A DNA stretch of 64,000 nucleotides. Origin: Dryas octopetala (lineage: Eukaryota > Streptophyta > Magnoliopsida > Rosales > Rosaceae). Numbering within the stretch: the stretch's first letter is position 1; each line of letters starts with the position of its first letter. Where the stretch lies: contig OY992835.1 of NCBI GenBank assembly GCA_963921425.1, positions 15,066,001-15,130,000 on the forward strand. Direction: 5' to 3'. Both the position numbers and the translations under genes were made by a program. The notes under the pieces were generated by a model. The model had not been told where the DNA came from and searched no databases. It saw nothing but the letters and a program-made list of their open reading frames with translations. Positions 12,209-23,671 of the stretch are shown here, one piece after another.

Positions 12209-12485
12209 GCTTGCTATGCGGAGGATGTGCCTTTTGGACTGGGTCTCTGTACCCCCATCCTCTCTTTTGGGTGTGTTGGTAGCTGATGGGCTTCCTTTTG
12301 ATTAGCTTTTTGGTTGATCATTGTTTCACTGTAGATTAGTTAGTATGTTGGTGTTGTCCTTTTTGTTTTGTACTATTTTGTTGCTTTGTTTGTGTAATAG
12401 TCGCTGGTGTTTTTTCTTTGTAAACTTGTTCTTTGCCTTTGGGTTTGTTTAATAAATTGATGTTTTCTTGGCAAAAAAAAAAAAA

Positions 12486-12499
12486 GAAGTACAAGCAAT
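12486..12499. repeat. LINE target-site duplication, right
   Basis: GAAGTACAAGCAAT follows the poly-A tail directly and pairs with 6298-6311 (11/14 identical). Confidence 0.65.
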
Positions 12500-13496
12500 A
12501 GCCCATGCAAGACGGTTTTCTTTCCCATAAATATGGATATTTTCCTTTTCGTCATTGGGTTTTATAATTTATCTTGACTTGATTCTTTATTTATTACATC
12601 TTCAAGATATTTAGTTATCTTTATAATTTATCCATCAAATTATTAGTTATATTTCCTATGATGGATTCGAGTTCGTGATCTATAGTGAAATTATAAAATT
12701 AATCGTATGAAAGGTGTTTATATCCATCAACTTCCAAATTTTAGTTAAATTTTTTTTTTTTTTCAAAACAAAAGTAAAAGAAAAATTTATCACGGGTGTA
12801 TACACTTTATGAATCTCTATTTCATCACGTGCTATGTCACTTTATGAAAGAGATAAAATAATAGATGTATACACCCGCGGCCGTTACATGGAAGTTTTAC
12901 TCCAAAAGTAAAGATTCGCAAATTTTAGAGGTGAAAGTTGTTTCTTTTGCGTCTGATTAAGTGTATTTACTGTTTTTTTTTTTTTGTAACAAAATACAAA
13001 AGTTCATAATTTGAGAATTTTAAAGATTAATCAAACTTCTAGATGTTTAAAGATGTTAATTTAAATTATATTTAGGATTTCAGAAATATAAATCCTCCAA
13101 TATTTGCTCGAACTCAGTAATAAGCCGATTTCAAAAGGTACTCAAACCTGAGAAGTATTTGAGGATTATATTTTAAGATTTTATAAAAATGGTTTAATCT
13201 TAAAGGGGTGGTTCTCGATTGTTTTTAGTTTTGTTTTAGAAATATGATAACTTTATTCATGAATGGGCAGCAATTGCCAAGAGGTCTAAGAATACAAGTT
13301 CATGAAATTTTTTAATCCCTCTTTCATTGTCTTTAAATAATAAAAAAATATTTATTTTTACTAAGCTAAACATTGGCCAGACAAAAAAAAAAAGTTAAAG
13401 TCTTTGGATTAGTTTAAGTAGTGAAAATAGGTGTAGTAAGACTTAGGATTAGATTAGCTCCAGAGTTCGATTCCTTTTAATATAATAATAATAAAA
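12500..13496. other. Intergenic
   Basis: AT-rich DNA with A and T homopolymers and no supported gene. Two short inverse echoes around 12788-12885 (TGTATACACTTTATGAATC / TAGATGTATACACCCG) may be a tiny decayed fold-back. Confidence 0.4.
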
Positions 13497-14434
13497 AAAG
13501 TTTAATTTTACTTTTGGTCTTTGTAATTTGAGTTAGATTCTACTTTGGTCCATGTAGTTTCAATTGTTATGATTTTGATTATGTAATTTATAAATCATTG
13601 CAATTCAAGGACACATTAATATTTTTGTCAATTAATTCGTTAAATTAGTTATTGAATCACTAACGACATGTAACATACTTGATCAAAATTAAAATAGTTT
13701 GTAAAGTACATGACAAAAAACATAAAAATTTGACGATTTAATGAATGAAAATGCTAAGATGTTGTTGAATTGTAACAATTTATAAATTAGAGGAAATTAC
13801 AAATTTGGTCCACTTATTTTATACCTAGTTCAATTTTGGTCCACGATTTTTTTTAAGTTTAATTTTGTCCACTTATTTTATACTTAGTTCAATTTTGGTC
13901 TACAATCCTTTTTAAGTTATGATTTTAAATCATTTTAGTTGTGTTTTCTTCAATTATAATTGAAGTAGAAATTATATTTTATCATTTCTTAGTCATAGGA
14001 ACCAATTTGAAGTATTAGAATTAAGAGAATTGAAGTTTGAAAAATTTGAAAATTTTCTACGAAAAATTGTTAGTTTTGGGTACCCTACTTTGGAGACAAT
14101 TATCTTGAGTTTTAGAACTCCGATTTGAATGATCTTTATATGGTAGTAAAGAGGAGATGCATAGCTTTAAAACAAGTATATGTTTGCTGAATTTAGCTGA
14201 GATGTGATAAGATAAAAGGCGGGACAAATTTGAGAAAACAAATCTGGACCTTTATTGAACAAGTTAAACAATTAGTGGATCAAAACAGAACTTAAAAAAG
14301 ATTGTGGACCAAAATTAAACTATGTATAAAATAAGTAGATCAAATCTGTAATTTCCTCTATAAATTATATTACAACAATTATAACTGACTAAGTAAAATT
14401 TAACTCAAATTATAGGGATAAAAAATGAACTTTG
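13497..14434. mobile_element. Outer TIR element (MITE) interrupted by an inner MITE
   Basis: The left end (13497-13541, AAAGTTTAATTTTAC...TTTGAGTTAGA) is inversely repeated at about 14390-14434 (ATTTAACTCAAATTATAGGG...). Without the inner insertion it would be about 360 bp. There is no coding capacity. Target duplication is not obvious because the right end runs into a poly-A tract. Confidence 0.55.
13790..14358. mobile_element. Inner MULE-like MITE with 9-bp target duplication
   Basis: A 569-bp element whose ends, GAGGAAATTACAAATTTGG and its inverse, extend into terminal inverted repeats of about 75 bp. The perfect 9-bp duplication TATAAATTA lies at 13781-13789 and 14359-14367. Long TIRs and a 9-bp duplication are the signature of Mutator-like elements. 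A stretch of about 100 bp at 14075-14175 (CTACTTTGG...GAGGAGATGCAT) is shared with the element at 35032-35656. Confidence 0.85.
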
Positions 14435-15653
14435 AAAAAAAAAAAAAAAAAAAATCGCAACTCACCCTTGATTCAAAACAAAAGCTTTTTCATCGTCAAT
14501 TCGTCACCATCAAAGAAAGGCCAGCCTCCTGTACCTTCTTCAATTCAAGTATCTCTACAGTCTACTGATCTGGGTTAAAGCAAAAGGCAAGTCGAAAATG
14601 GAGAGCAGTGAAGAAGAGGACGACTTCCCATCCATAGAGAGCATCACTCCTCAGTCCAAAGTTGACTCTCTTTACCAATCCCACACTGAAAAGGTTTCTT
14701 CTTCTTCTTCTTCCCTCTTTTCCCTCCCTCCGTAACCCTTTATTTGGTTCATGCCAATTTGTTGCAAATGAATAAAGGAAAATGCTTTTTTCTTTTCTCC
14801 CAGTTTTAATTTCACATGTCTTCTTTCATTTTGTTGGCGATAAATTATGTTGGAAATTGTTTTCTCTAGCTCTTTGAGTTGCTTGAGGATTGCCCATTTC
14901 AAGTTAATCAATGATATTGAGCATACTTATTTGTTTGTATATATTCTTCGATGAATTAAAGTACAAATTGAGGGAACAGTTGTAAATGCCATCTGGGTAA
15001 TGTCTATTTCTAGCTATAGTTGTGCCAATAGTGAATAAGCAGGCCTTTCATTGGCATTCTGACCATGTTTTGCACTAGAGTGATTTTAGTCAGTGATAAA
15101 TTGTTTCCTGGCATTCTAAGCGTAAGTTGTGTATTGGTGCATTTGTATTTAGGAGTCACCAAGGATTGTTCCCTTTACAATCCAACACCAAAAAGGTTCA
15201 TCTTTCTCCTAATTGTATCCATTGTATAAAGGATTGCTCACTATTTTTACTCTATTATATTTTGGTATCGTACCGAATAAATTACTTCAGCGTATCTTGA
15301 ATGCATTCTCATAGGCAATAAGTTTACGAGTTCTCAAGAGGTTTTTAAGTACTTAAAGGGGTGACAATTAATGTTTCGTTGTGTTAGTATATGGGAATAG
15401 GAATGGCTACTTGCAATTAGTTTTGGGGCTATTTGATAGTGTGGTTAATTTTGGATTCCAAAGGGGTTGGTTATTTCAGAAATTTAATGTTATAAATTTA
15501 AAACTAAACTAATTAGGAAAGTGAACAGGAAGAGAACATACACATCAGACCTAAAGTTCCTAGACATACACCTCTGATTAGGGCGCTGCATTACACCACT
15601 AATATGAAATATTGATGGGTGGGTCAAGTAATATAAAATTCTTTTAAAAAAAA

Positions 15654-15673
15654 GGGGGGGGGGGGGGGGGGGG
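15654..15673. repeat. Poly-G run in EXO84C intron 1
   Basis: Twenty G in a row after an A7 run. It is a likely length-variable site and a G-quadruplex candidate in the transcript of the gene. Confidence 0.9.
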
Positions 15674-18324
15674 TTGAAGAGTTTGGTGGGTGGTAAGAAG
15701 TTAATAATAACACCACTCTTATGAAATATCTAGGGAAATGTACACCAAACCAAGTCTAAATTATGCACATAATAGTTCAGCTAAACATCCATCTGAAAGC
15801 AAATGTGCTAAAAATATGTTTAAACACCCACACCACCCACACTAACGCTCTCACTTATAATTTTTCTTTTATTTTCCCTTTGGGAATACTAGGGTTAAGT
15901 TGAGGCATGCATGTTTAAATTAAGAACTTCTGTTGCATTCCATTTTGTTGTTAACTTGTAAAGTGATGCTGCTTCTGTTTTTGGTGCTGCCTCTGTTGTG
16001 ATATTATAGTTGCTATTTTTGCTGTCACTTTAAAGCATACACATAATCTAGGAGGGAGGATAATGACATTCCTATAACCCGTACATATATATTGTCTACG
16101 CAGGGAATTAGAAAGCTATGTTGTGAGCTGTTAGATTTAAAGGATGCAGTGGAGAACTTATGTGGAAATATGCAAACCAAGTACCTGGCTTTTTTGAGGT
16201 AATATAATAACACTGAATCATTAGTATATTTGTTGAACAATAAAACAATTATTAGTATAAGTCTGATCAGTTTCCTATCAAAAAATAAATAAAAGAAAAC
16301 TTGACAAAGTTGTCCATGTAAGAAGTCTACAAGTTGGACATATATGATGCTTGCTATCTTGGGATTTATTATTGTTTTGTGCTTGTGGGCATAGGGGAAG
16401 AGAATACAGGAAAAAGCTTTGAGGAACAGAGTTTGCCACATACAAATTTCTTTGTATTTAACAACATATACACAAACAATAATATTTCTCATTGATCCTG
16501 TAGCGTTGTTACAGATTTTCAGGTTCATATGTGGTCCAACTCAACATGGGCATCAAGGGCCTCTAATGTAAAGTTTTTTAGGTTCTGAGTAGGTGTAAAT
16601 TGCTTCATTTTCAATCACTTTTAATAAGTTCATTAATCTTGTCGTATCCATGTATGCATTATTTAATCTTAATGTTAATTATAGGATTTCTGAGGAGGCT
16701 GTAGAAATGGAGCATGAGTTGATTGAGCTCCGAAAGCATATTTCAGCTCAAGGGATTCTTGTGCAGGATTTGATGACTGGTGTATGCCATGAACTGAAAG
16801 AATGGAATCAATCCAGTTGTGAAGTTCAGCAAAATCCTGAGATTTGTGAACTTCAAGATCCCTTTCCAAATGAAGCAGATGATCCGAAGATATTTTTGGA
16901 GAAAATTGATGTTCTCTTGGCTGAACATAAAGTGGAAGAAGCACTAGAGGCTTTAGATGCTGAAGAGAGAAACTCTCCAGAGCTGAAAAGCTCCAGAGAT
17001 ACTTCATCAACTGAAGGATCCTCATACAGATCTGATTTCTTGAAAAAAAAAGCATTGCTCGAGGATCAGCTAGTTGAGATTACTGGACAACCTTTTGTTA
17101 CTTTCTCTGAGTTGCAGAAGGCCTTAACTGGGTTAATAAAGCTTGGGAAAGGTCCTTTGGCACATCAGTTACTGCTGAAATTTTATGGGTCCCGTCTTCA
17201 AAAGAGCATTGAGGCTCTTTTTCCTTCTTGTTCGTTCTGCCCAAAGACCTATGCAGCGACATTATCTAAGCATGTATTTTCTTCAATCTCACTGGCAACG
17301 ATGAAATCTGGTTTAATATTTGGTGATAATCCTGTTTATACGGAGTTGTTCAATGGGCAGAGTGGGAAATCGAATACTTCGTACGATTGGTGAAAGAGAA
17401 TGCACCATCGTCTGAGACAGTTTCTGCTTTATGTGCAGCTAGCATCTGTGTTCAGGCTAGTCTCAACTACTCTTTGATGCTGGAACGGCAAGGCCTGAAA
17501 CTGTCAAAATTGATTTTGGTGCTGCTGCGGCCTTTCATTGAAGAAGTCTTAGAGTTGAACTTTAGACGGGCTAGAAAAGTTGTTCTTGACTTTGCAGAAG
17601 CTGATGAGTGCATGTCATTTTCACCTCGCTTTGCACCTCCATTGTCTGCATTTACAACTTCATCAGATGGTGTGCTTGTTGATAGTGGGATAAGATTTAT
17701 GGGCATTGTTGAAGTAAGTTTGTCTCATACTAATATGTTTACCAATAGTTTTTATATTCATGTCCTTGTACCAACACAAGCATTATATTCAATTATGCTG
17801 GTTTTGTTAGCTTTTATGTTGAAGATTGAACCTGAGGAATGAGATGATGAGAAAATTTCAGACCTGAGATATATTGGAATATTAAAGTAATGTGTGTCTT
17901 TTTTTTTTTTTTTTCTAAAGTTCTTATGAATAAAGAAAATGGTAGAGGAATACTTAACTTATCTTAAGTTGATTTAACAAAGCCTTGATTCTAACTACTC
18001 ATGAGAGGGAAAAATTGAAAAATGGTCCAAATTATTTCTTCATTAGTTTTTTTCTTTTGGGGGTTATGCTTAGAGCATTCCTTCTTGGAAAGATTGCTCT
18101 TGCTCAACTGGACTTTCATAAGCTTTTGATGCGCAATAAATATATTGGAAGTAAATGCAATTTTACATGCATACCCTTACCTCTTTAGACTCTTCATCTA
18201 TGTACGTGAATAAGTATGCAAGCGTCTTTTACTGTTTCTGTGTCTTATCTTGTATGTGGGCACATCTGATATGTGTGTGTCAATCAAATTGTAATGAATT
18301 TGCCATTTGGTTCTGCAATATACT

Positions 18325-18326
<2 letters not shown>

Positions 18327-18405
<79 letters not shown>
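18327..18405. repeat. (TC)n microsatellite, about 39 units, in EXO84C intron 3
   Basis: An uninterrupted TC run within the intron between 17713 and 18512. It creates repetitive open frames on both strands that are not genes. Confidence 0.95.
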
Positions 18406-18409
<4 letters not shown>

Positions 18410-20714
18410 ATGCACTTGAATTGGCTCTTTTGAGCACTAAAGTGCATGGATGCATTACTAATTTGTAAGTAATGTTCATAATGTTGTGTTGGTGGTAAAA
18501 AAATTTCGCAGGATATGTTGGAACAGTTGACCCACTTGACCATTTTGCATTTTGGGGGAAACATATTGAGTAGGATCGGACAACTTTTTGATAAATACAT
18601 GGATGCTCTAATTAAAACTCTACCAGGACCATCCGTTGAGGACAATCATACAGAGCTGAAGGAAGTTGTAACCTTTAGAGCTGAAACAGATTCGGAACAG
18701 CTTGCCATTTTGGGAGTTGCATTTACCATTTTGGATGAACTACTACCAAAGGCAGTCATGACCCTTTGGAATCGGCAGAGTGAAATTGGGGAATCAAAAA
18801 GTGGACCTGCTGAAAATGTCACGCCTAATCCAAGCACTTCTACAGAGTTAAAGGATTGGAGGCGCCATCTTCAGCATTCGTTTGACAAGCTAAGAGACGA
18901 TTTTTGTCGGCAATATGTCTTGAGCTTCATCTATTCGAGAGAAGGAAAAACACGATTGGATGCACAAATATATCTTAGTGGGAACGGGGATGATATGTAT
19001 TCGGACTCTGACCCTCCTTTGCCTTCGCTTCCGTTTCAGGTCTTCTTTCTTCCTTCACTATGCTCTACGTGTACACGGTTTTCCATCTTATAATAATATT
19101 TTTCTTATGGTCTATCTATTTTCAAATTTGTGATGTTCTTTTCAAATTTGTGTCAAATTTATGATGGTCTATCTATTTTCTAGATGTTCTTTTTACACTA
19201 ATGCAAGAGCAGCACTAACAAATGCTTGTTGTGGGCATGTTTCTTGTGAGGAATTTATTGTTATTAACTTATTATTATTTAATATTTTTAGTGTGTCCCT
19301 TTATAATGCCATTAGAAAGTTGAGTTTATCCTTTAAGCACTGTATATCTTCAAGTGATCATTCTTTTGCACTGTATAGGACTTCTCCACAGTAATGAGAT
19401 TTTGTCCTATTATTGCAGGCATTATTTGCAAAGCTGCAGCAATTAGCAACTGTGGCTGGAGATGTGTTACATGGAAAAGAGAAAATACAGAAAATTTTGC
19501 TTGCTAGGCTAACAGAGACGGTTGTAATGTGGCTGTCTGATGTACAAGAGTTTTGGGGTGTATTCGAGGATGAGACATGTCCTCTTCAACCACTTGGTTT
19601 GCAGCAGGTAGTTATATCCTTTCAAACTGTCAATTTTGATGGCAAAGTAATTTACTTTTGCGACTTAAAACTGATTTAACTTGGAAAGTCTGGAATAGGC
19701 TTTCATTTTTCTTTTTTGTTGTTTTCTTGAAAAATGCTCCAATATTTAGATATCATTGCTTTTGATAATGGGGACAAGTGTTAACATTGTATCCTGAAAT
19801 GGATCAATGACTTTTATGATTCATCATAGGATTGAAAGCATGAAATAGTGTAAAGTTACAAAGTGGAAAAATTGCAATAGGAAAATACTACATAATTTGA
19901 GAGCCTAAATTAAGCATGGCTTCACGATAAAATAAAAAGTAATTGAGTGAGAAACCTAAGAATAAATGTACAAGCCACTAAGCTCCTACCTTTTTGACTG
20001 GGTGGGTGGTTATTACTGTCTTTAGAATTTTTTGACATGATAGGTCATTGCTTCATCTCTTCTAAAATCATCTTGGTTAATGAAATTGGAAAAGGTTCAA
20101 TATGTGGGCTTAGTGGACCCTTGAGTTTGGTGTGTGGTGCCAGCCAGAGTCCTGAATTGAATGTGCTCTCTCTCTCTCTCTCTCTCACACGTGCGTGCAT
20201 GCACACACATGCACAGAGTTTAGCTAATAATCAACTTATTGTTACAGTTAATTCTTGATATGCACTTCACTGTTGAAATTGCACGTTTTGCGGGGTACCC
20301 ATCAAGGCACGTGCACCAAATTGCATCAGCCATAATTGCTCGTGCTATCAGGGCCTTCTCCGGTAGAGGCATAGAACCACAAAGGTAAGTTGTGTGTATG
20401 AGGGTGGCCCTGTTTTCCTATTTTTGGTTCTTTCTCTGATTTTAATCCCAAAACTTCTTTTCATCAGTGCACTCCCTGAGGATGAGTGGTTTGTTGAAAC
20501 TGCAAAGTCAGCCATAAGCAAACTACTTTTAAGAGCAGAGGGGTCAGAGACATCCGAAATTGATGAAGATAACATCACTCTACATGACCATATTGTCTTG
20601 GATTAAGATGATAGTGACTCGTCCCTCTCAACAGTAGAGTCTACCGAGTCTTTTGCTTCTGCGAGTATGGGTGAACTTGATAGCCCAAGCCATTTTGACG
20701 ATTCAGAGGGTTGA

Positions 20715-21056
20715 AAGCTTTTTTCTAGGCCATCAAACGAAAAAGAGGAGATTTCGTTTTGTAGGGAAGTATGCTCACTCATATTCTTGATCAAGTTCAA
20801 AAGTTCTCGTGTATTAATGAATGATCATTGTAGTATTGTTATATAAAAGCGGGTTAAGTAGTTAAGCATGTTGAAAAATTTCAAGCATTACCAATTCGGC
20901 TTTCGTTGTGATTTTCTAGTTTATATTTATATATATTTTTTAAATTGCTATTTACTTAAATTTTCGTTTTCCCAACTTACATGGAACATACATGCACGCT
21001 ACGGTATTCATTTGAGATGGGGTTCTTTGGCTTATAATAGTTCTTTCCAATTATAA
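20715..21056. other. EXO84C 3' flank
   Basis: The probable 3' UTR and downstream AT-rich spacer. I see no gene. If the left duplication continues beyond the window edge, this stretch should recur there. Confidence 0.5.
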
Positions 21057-21429
21057 TTTGATTAAAATTTATAGAAACTGTTGAAAAACTCCCCTGCAAG
21101 AGTTTTTTTGACAAATTAATTTAGGCGCTTGGACATCCGGCAACAATTACAATCATATTTTTCCATTTTTTAAGGTTGTTTTTGTTGAACATTCTTATGT
21201 GTATCAGTTTTTGCATTAGTATATTAATATTTCATAAGTAATTCGTATAATTATTATTTTCAAGAAAATGTTCCATATTATTAATCAACGTTCAACAATT
21301 ACAATGTTGTGTATTGATGGCGTTCAAACCTGACAAATAGTTTTAGAAGACTCAACAAAAATTTCAAATTATATCTTACCATTTGTTCTCAATTAATAAT
21401 AGAAAATTATGATTAAATACACTTGTTAT
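21057..21429. repeat. Segmental duplication, copy B (matches 1-408)
   Basis: Near-identical to the first 408 bases of the window. It has the 60-bp unit once and ends with an extra tail (ATATCTTACCATTTGTTCTC... to about 21429) before the TIR element begins. That tail is absent at the matching point of copy A. Confidence 0.9.
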
Positions 21430-21770
21430 GAGAGCAAATTTGCTCAGGTGGTGACCATCACCACCCTTTTCTAAAGATGCTATGTGTCCATTTAACTAAT
21501 TCTGGTTGAACTTTCACATTTAATGCATTTTCTAATATTTTTATTTAACTTTGAATTTAGGCACTCTAATCCATACAATTTTCAGAAGTCCTTTCACCTT
21601 TCCTTGTCCATTTGTCCCACCTCTTTTGCTAGTCCGGCAGTCCCCAACCCCTCCCCTTCCTCCATTGCCTGGGTTTCTCACTGGTGCATAAATAATTCGC
21701 CTGCCTCTGCCTGGGTTTTGTTTTGCTTGCCTCTGCCCCTAAACCCTATAACACACAAACATGCTCTAAG
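21430..21770. mobile_element. TIR DNA element (right half lost), copy B
   Basis: It opens with GAGAGCAAATTTGCTC and the GGTGGTGACC inverse block, then matches 409-715 closely up to the text ACACACAA[A/G]CATG. After about 21762 the similarity to copy A stops abruptly, and the DNA leading into the GET2-like frame begins. The right terminal repeat seen at 1363-1414 is absent here. Confidence 0.7.
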
Positions 21771-21946
21771 TTTGCACTAGGGCCGACCCCTGAGGTTTTT
21801 GGAGCCTAGTTAGATGAACTATTAAAATTGGGCCCCATGTATATTTAACATTAAGACAATGATTTGTGATTATTTTGATATACATAGATTGAGTGGTGTT
21901 CTTATCAGTTTTTCTCTGGTTAATTTGCTTCTGGTTACTGAGGGTT

Positions 21947-22621
21947 ATGATATTGATACCCCCTGCAGGTTCTACATTGGAGGCATTACATGAAGTTAGC
22001 AATGAAGTTTTAAGGCAAAACAATTTTGAAACTGAAACCCAAGATGAACCTGAGTCTTGCAAATGTGACACAACTACAAACACTATGCCACCCCAATTGG
22101 GTTTGGATAACAACACCAAAAATCAACCATTGTTGGACACATCAATAGCTGAAAAGGCACCAAATATTGATCATCATACAGAACCTACACACAGGCATAG
22201 GAGGAGGACCACAATTTTCTCTTCGAAAAGATTGAACTCCTGCATAGTAGGATCTGAGAACACACGCATTTTGTGTGCTCTCATAGTATCATTCTTGGTG
22301 GTGTTGTCTTATGTTGATTATGCACTGTTAGGAATGAACTTGGTTAACTCAGAGAGTGTTGTGGCCTCAAGGCCTGTTTACATCATCCTATTAACTGATG
22401 TAACGATCGTATTGGCACGATTCATCTACTTTGAGAGTGGAGGAGAGGAGGCTGCAGAGGAAGAAATTAGAGTGAGGCCTCAAGATCATGAGGGACAAAA
22501 TTGGGTTTCAGCAGTGAAGCTTTTGGAGAGGGGTTTGGTGGTTTACCAGGCAATTAGAGGTGTTTTCATAGATTTCAGTGTTTATGCAGTAGTTGTCATT
22601 TGTGGCCTTTCTCTGGTGTAG
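21947..22621 (+). CDS. GET2/CAML-like ER membrane protein, 5' part missing
   Basis: The frame encodes an acidic, Thr/Pro-rich linker, an RHRRRTTIF patch, the conserved FSSKRLNSCIVGSENTR block, a helix CALIVSFLVVLSYVDYAL, then RPVYIILLTDVTIVLARFIYF and a final hydrophobic end VYAVVVICGLSLV. This is the C-terminal two thirds of the plant family of Arabidopsis At4g32680 (G1IP), reported as the plant GET2 counterpart that, with GET1, receives GET3-bound tail-anchored proteins at the ER. Family members begin with a basic cluster of the kind REERRRRI...RGSDRLALITG, the GET3-docking site; I find none between the EXO84C end and here. A splice acceptor (CTGCAG before 21969) suggests this was a downstream exon. 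The ATG at 21947 would give 224 residues. It may be a 5'-truncated duplicate, or may use an upstream exon I cannot see. Confidence 0.6.
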   Translation: MILIPPAGSTLEALHEVSNEVLRQNNFETETQDEPESCKCDTTTNTMPPQLGLDNNTKNQPLLDTSIAEKAPNIDHHTEPTHRHRRRTTIFSSKRLNSCIVGSENTRILCALIVSFLVVLSYVDYALLGMNLVNSESVVASRPVYIILLTDVTIVLARFIYFESGGEEAAEEEIRVRPQDHEGQNWVSAVKLLERGLVVYQAIRGVFIDFSVYAVVVICGLSLV

Positions 22622-23661
22622 CCTTAATTAATTTGGTTCTTCATCTCAGGTATTATATATCCAGCTCCTTGGATATCATTCCACTCAATATTTTAGCCAA
22701 ACTGTGCCAATTAGAAACAATTTTGTTTTCAATTCTATTATGCATGGTCTTGCAAATTTGATGGCATGCATCATGTTATTTGTGCACTTTTATTGCTATA
22801 TTTTGAGAATCAGAACCTTACATTGTGTGCTAACACTATAATGGCCGGGGTTTTTGATTTTTGATATTGCCTTTTTACTTCTTGATCACATCTTATACAA
22901 TTAATTGTCAATGAGTATCCCATTTAGTGTTAATTAATATACAGGAAAAAGCTTCCTATAGTTTCCTAACTTGTGATTATGGCTTCTGAAATTTGTAAAT
23001 GATCATACTATTCACACTAGCTCATCAATCCTCTCCTTCACTCAAATTGTTTTACCTAGGGATGGAACCTGCAGCCTTAGAAGTTGAGGTGATTTACCTA
23101 AGGATTCAGTTGGCTAGCTTGGGCCCAACCTCAGCCCCATGTACAGCCCACTTCCAGGCCCAAATGCAGCCCACACCCGTTTTCACTTTCCCCCATGTCT
23201 GGTTAGGCGGAATATGCTTTGCCCTTCTTCACGTGTAGGTGGCAGGGAGCTGCTGAGTCATTAAATGTGTTTGGGACACCAATTCAACAGCATAAAGCCA
23301 AAAGGCATGGGTGTTGAAAATGATAGGACTTAGGAGTACTGTCCCATTGTTCGGCTTTATCTATATGTATATAACTCTCTGACCCTTTCAGCTTGCAACT
23401 ACTAAAGCTGCCGACAAAAACTAAAGTTACGTATACACAACAAAAGCAAAACAAAATTGAGATTCGACCGACTAACTATTTATCATATATATCTAGTTTT
23501 GCCAGAGAAATCTTCTAATCAATTTCACACCACACATTATAATAAGAATGATCCAAAATATTGATAGTTACAACACATTATATATATATATATATATATA
23601 TCAGACTTTCTAGCAAGTAAACTGTTTTATTAGTTAGCACACTTTTGAAATATTTATATTG
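22622..23661. other. Intergenic
   Basis: The GET2-like 3' flank, a GC-richer patch at 23095-23180 with repeated CAGCCCA words, and a (TA)n run at 23579-23601. No gene is supported. Confidence 0.5.
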
Positions 23662-23671
23662 ATTGGCTTCA

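Larger units (their letters stand above)
6312..12485 (+). mobile_element. L1-type LINE retrotransposon, decayed
   Basis: About 6.17 kb, with a 5' leader, ORF1, ORF2, a 3' UTR, a 13-A tail (12473-12485) and flanking 14-bp target duplications. There are no long terminal repeats. ORF1 carries a DUF4283-like region and a CCHC zinc knuckle. ORF2 carries an apurinic-type endonuclease, reverse transcriptase, a zf-RVT region and a C-terminal RNase H, the layout of plant L1-clade LINEs. Several in-frame stops and at least two frame changes in ORF2, plus breaks in ORF1, make it non-autonomous now. The full-length 5' end and the still visible target duplication argue for moderate age. Confidence 0.9.
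14598..20714 (+). pseudogene. EXO84C: Exocyst subunit EXO84C-like gene, frame-disrupted
   Basis: Exons read as 14598-14693, 16104-16198, 16685-17713, 18512-19039, 19419-19607, 20248-20384 and 20468-20714. The start [20 protein letters not shown] and the rest are recognisably plant EXO84C, about 770 residues when intact, a subunit of the octameric exocyst that tethers secretory vesicles to the plasma membrane. Two breaks are visible. In exon 3 the frame changes between VYT (about 17341) and [12 protein letters not shown] (from about 17348), so the first frame stops at 17393; the lost length fits a 4-base deletion. In the last exon a TAA at 20603-20605 cuts off about 37 Ser/Asp-rich residues that stay open to 20714. 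All splice sites look normal, so decay is recent. It may still be transcribed. The duplicated flank suggests a sister copy left of the window. Sequencing error could explain one break but less easily both. Confidence 0.8.

Noticed and set aside
6312-12485. LTR retrotransposon or endogenous virus
   Set aside because: There are no terminal repeats and no protease or integrase. A poly-A tail, APE-type endonuclease and RT order mark a LINE.
16025-16528. Minus-strand frame of 167 codons
   Set aside because: It overlaps EXO84C exon 2 and its introns, is AT-rich and has no recognisable domain.
18198-18645. Frames of poly-(Arg-Glu) or poly-(Ser-Leu) in EXO84C
   Set aside because: They are translations of the (TC)n microsatellite inside an intron.
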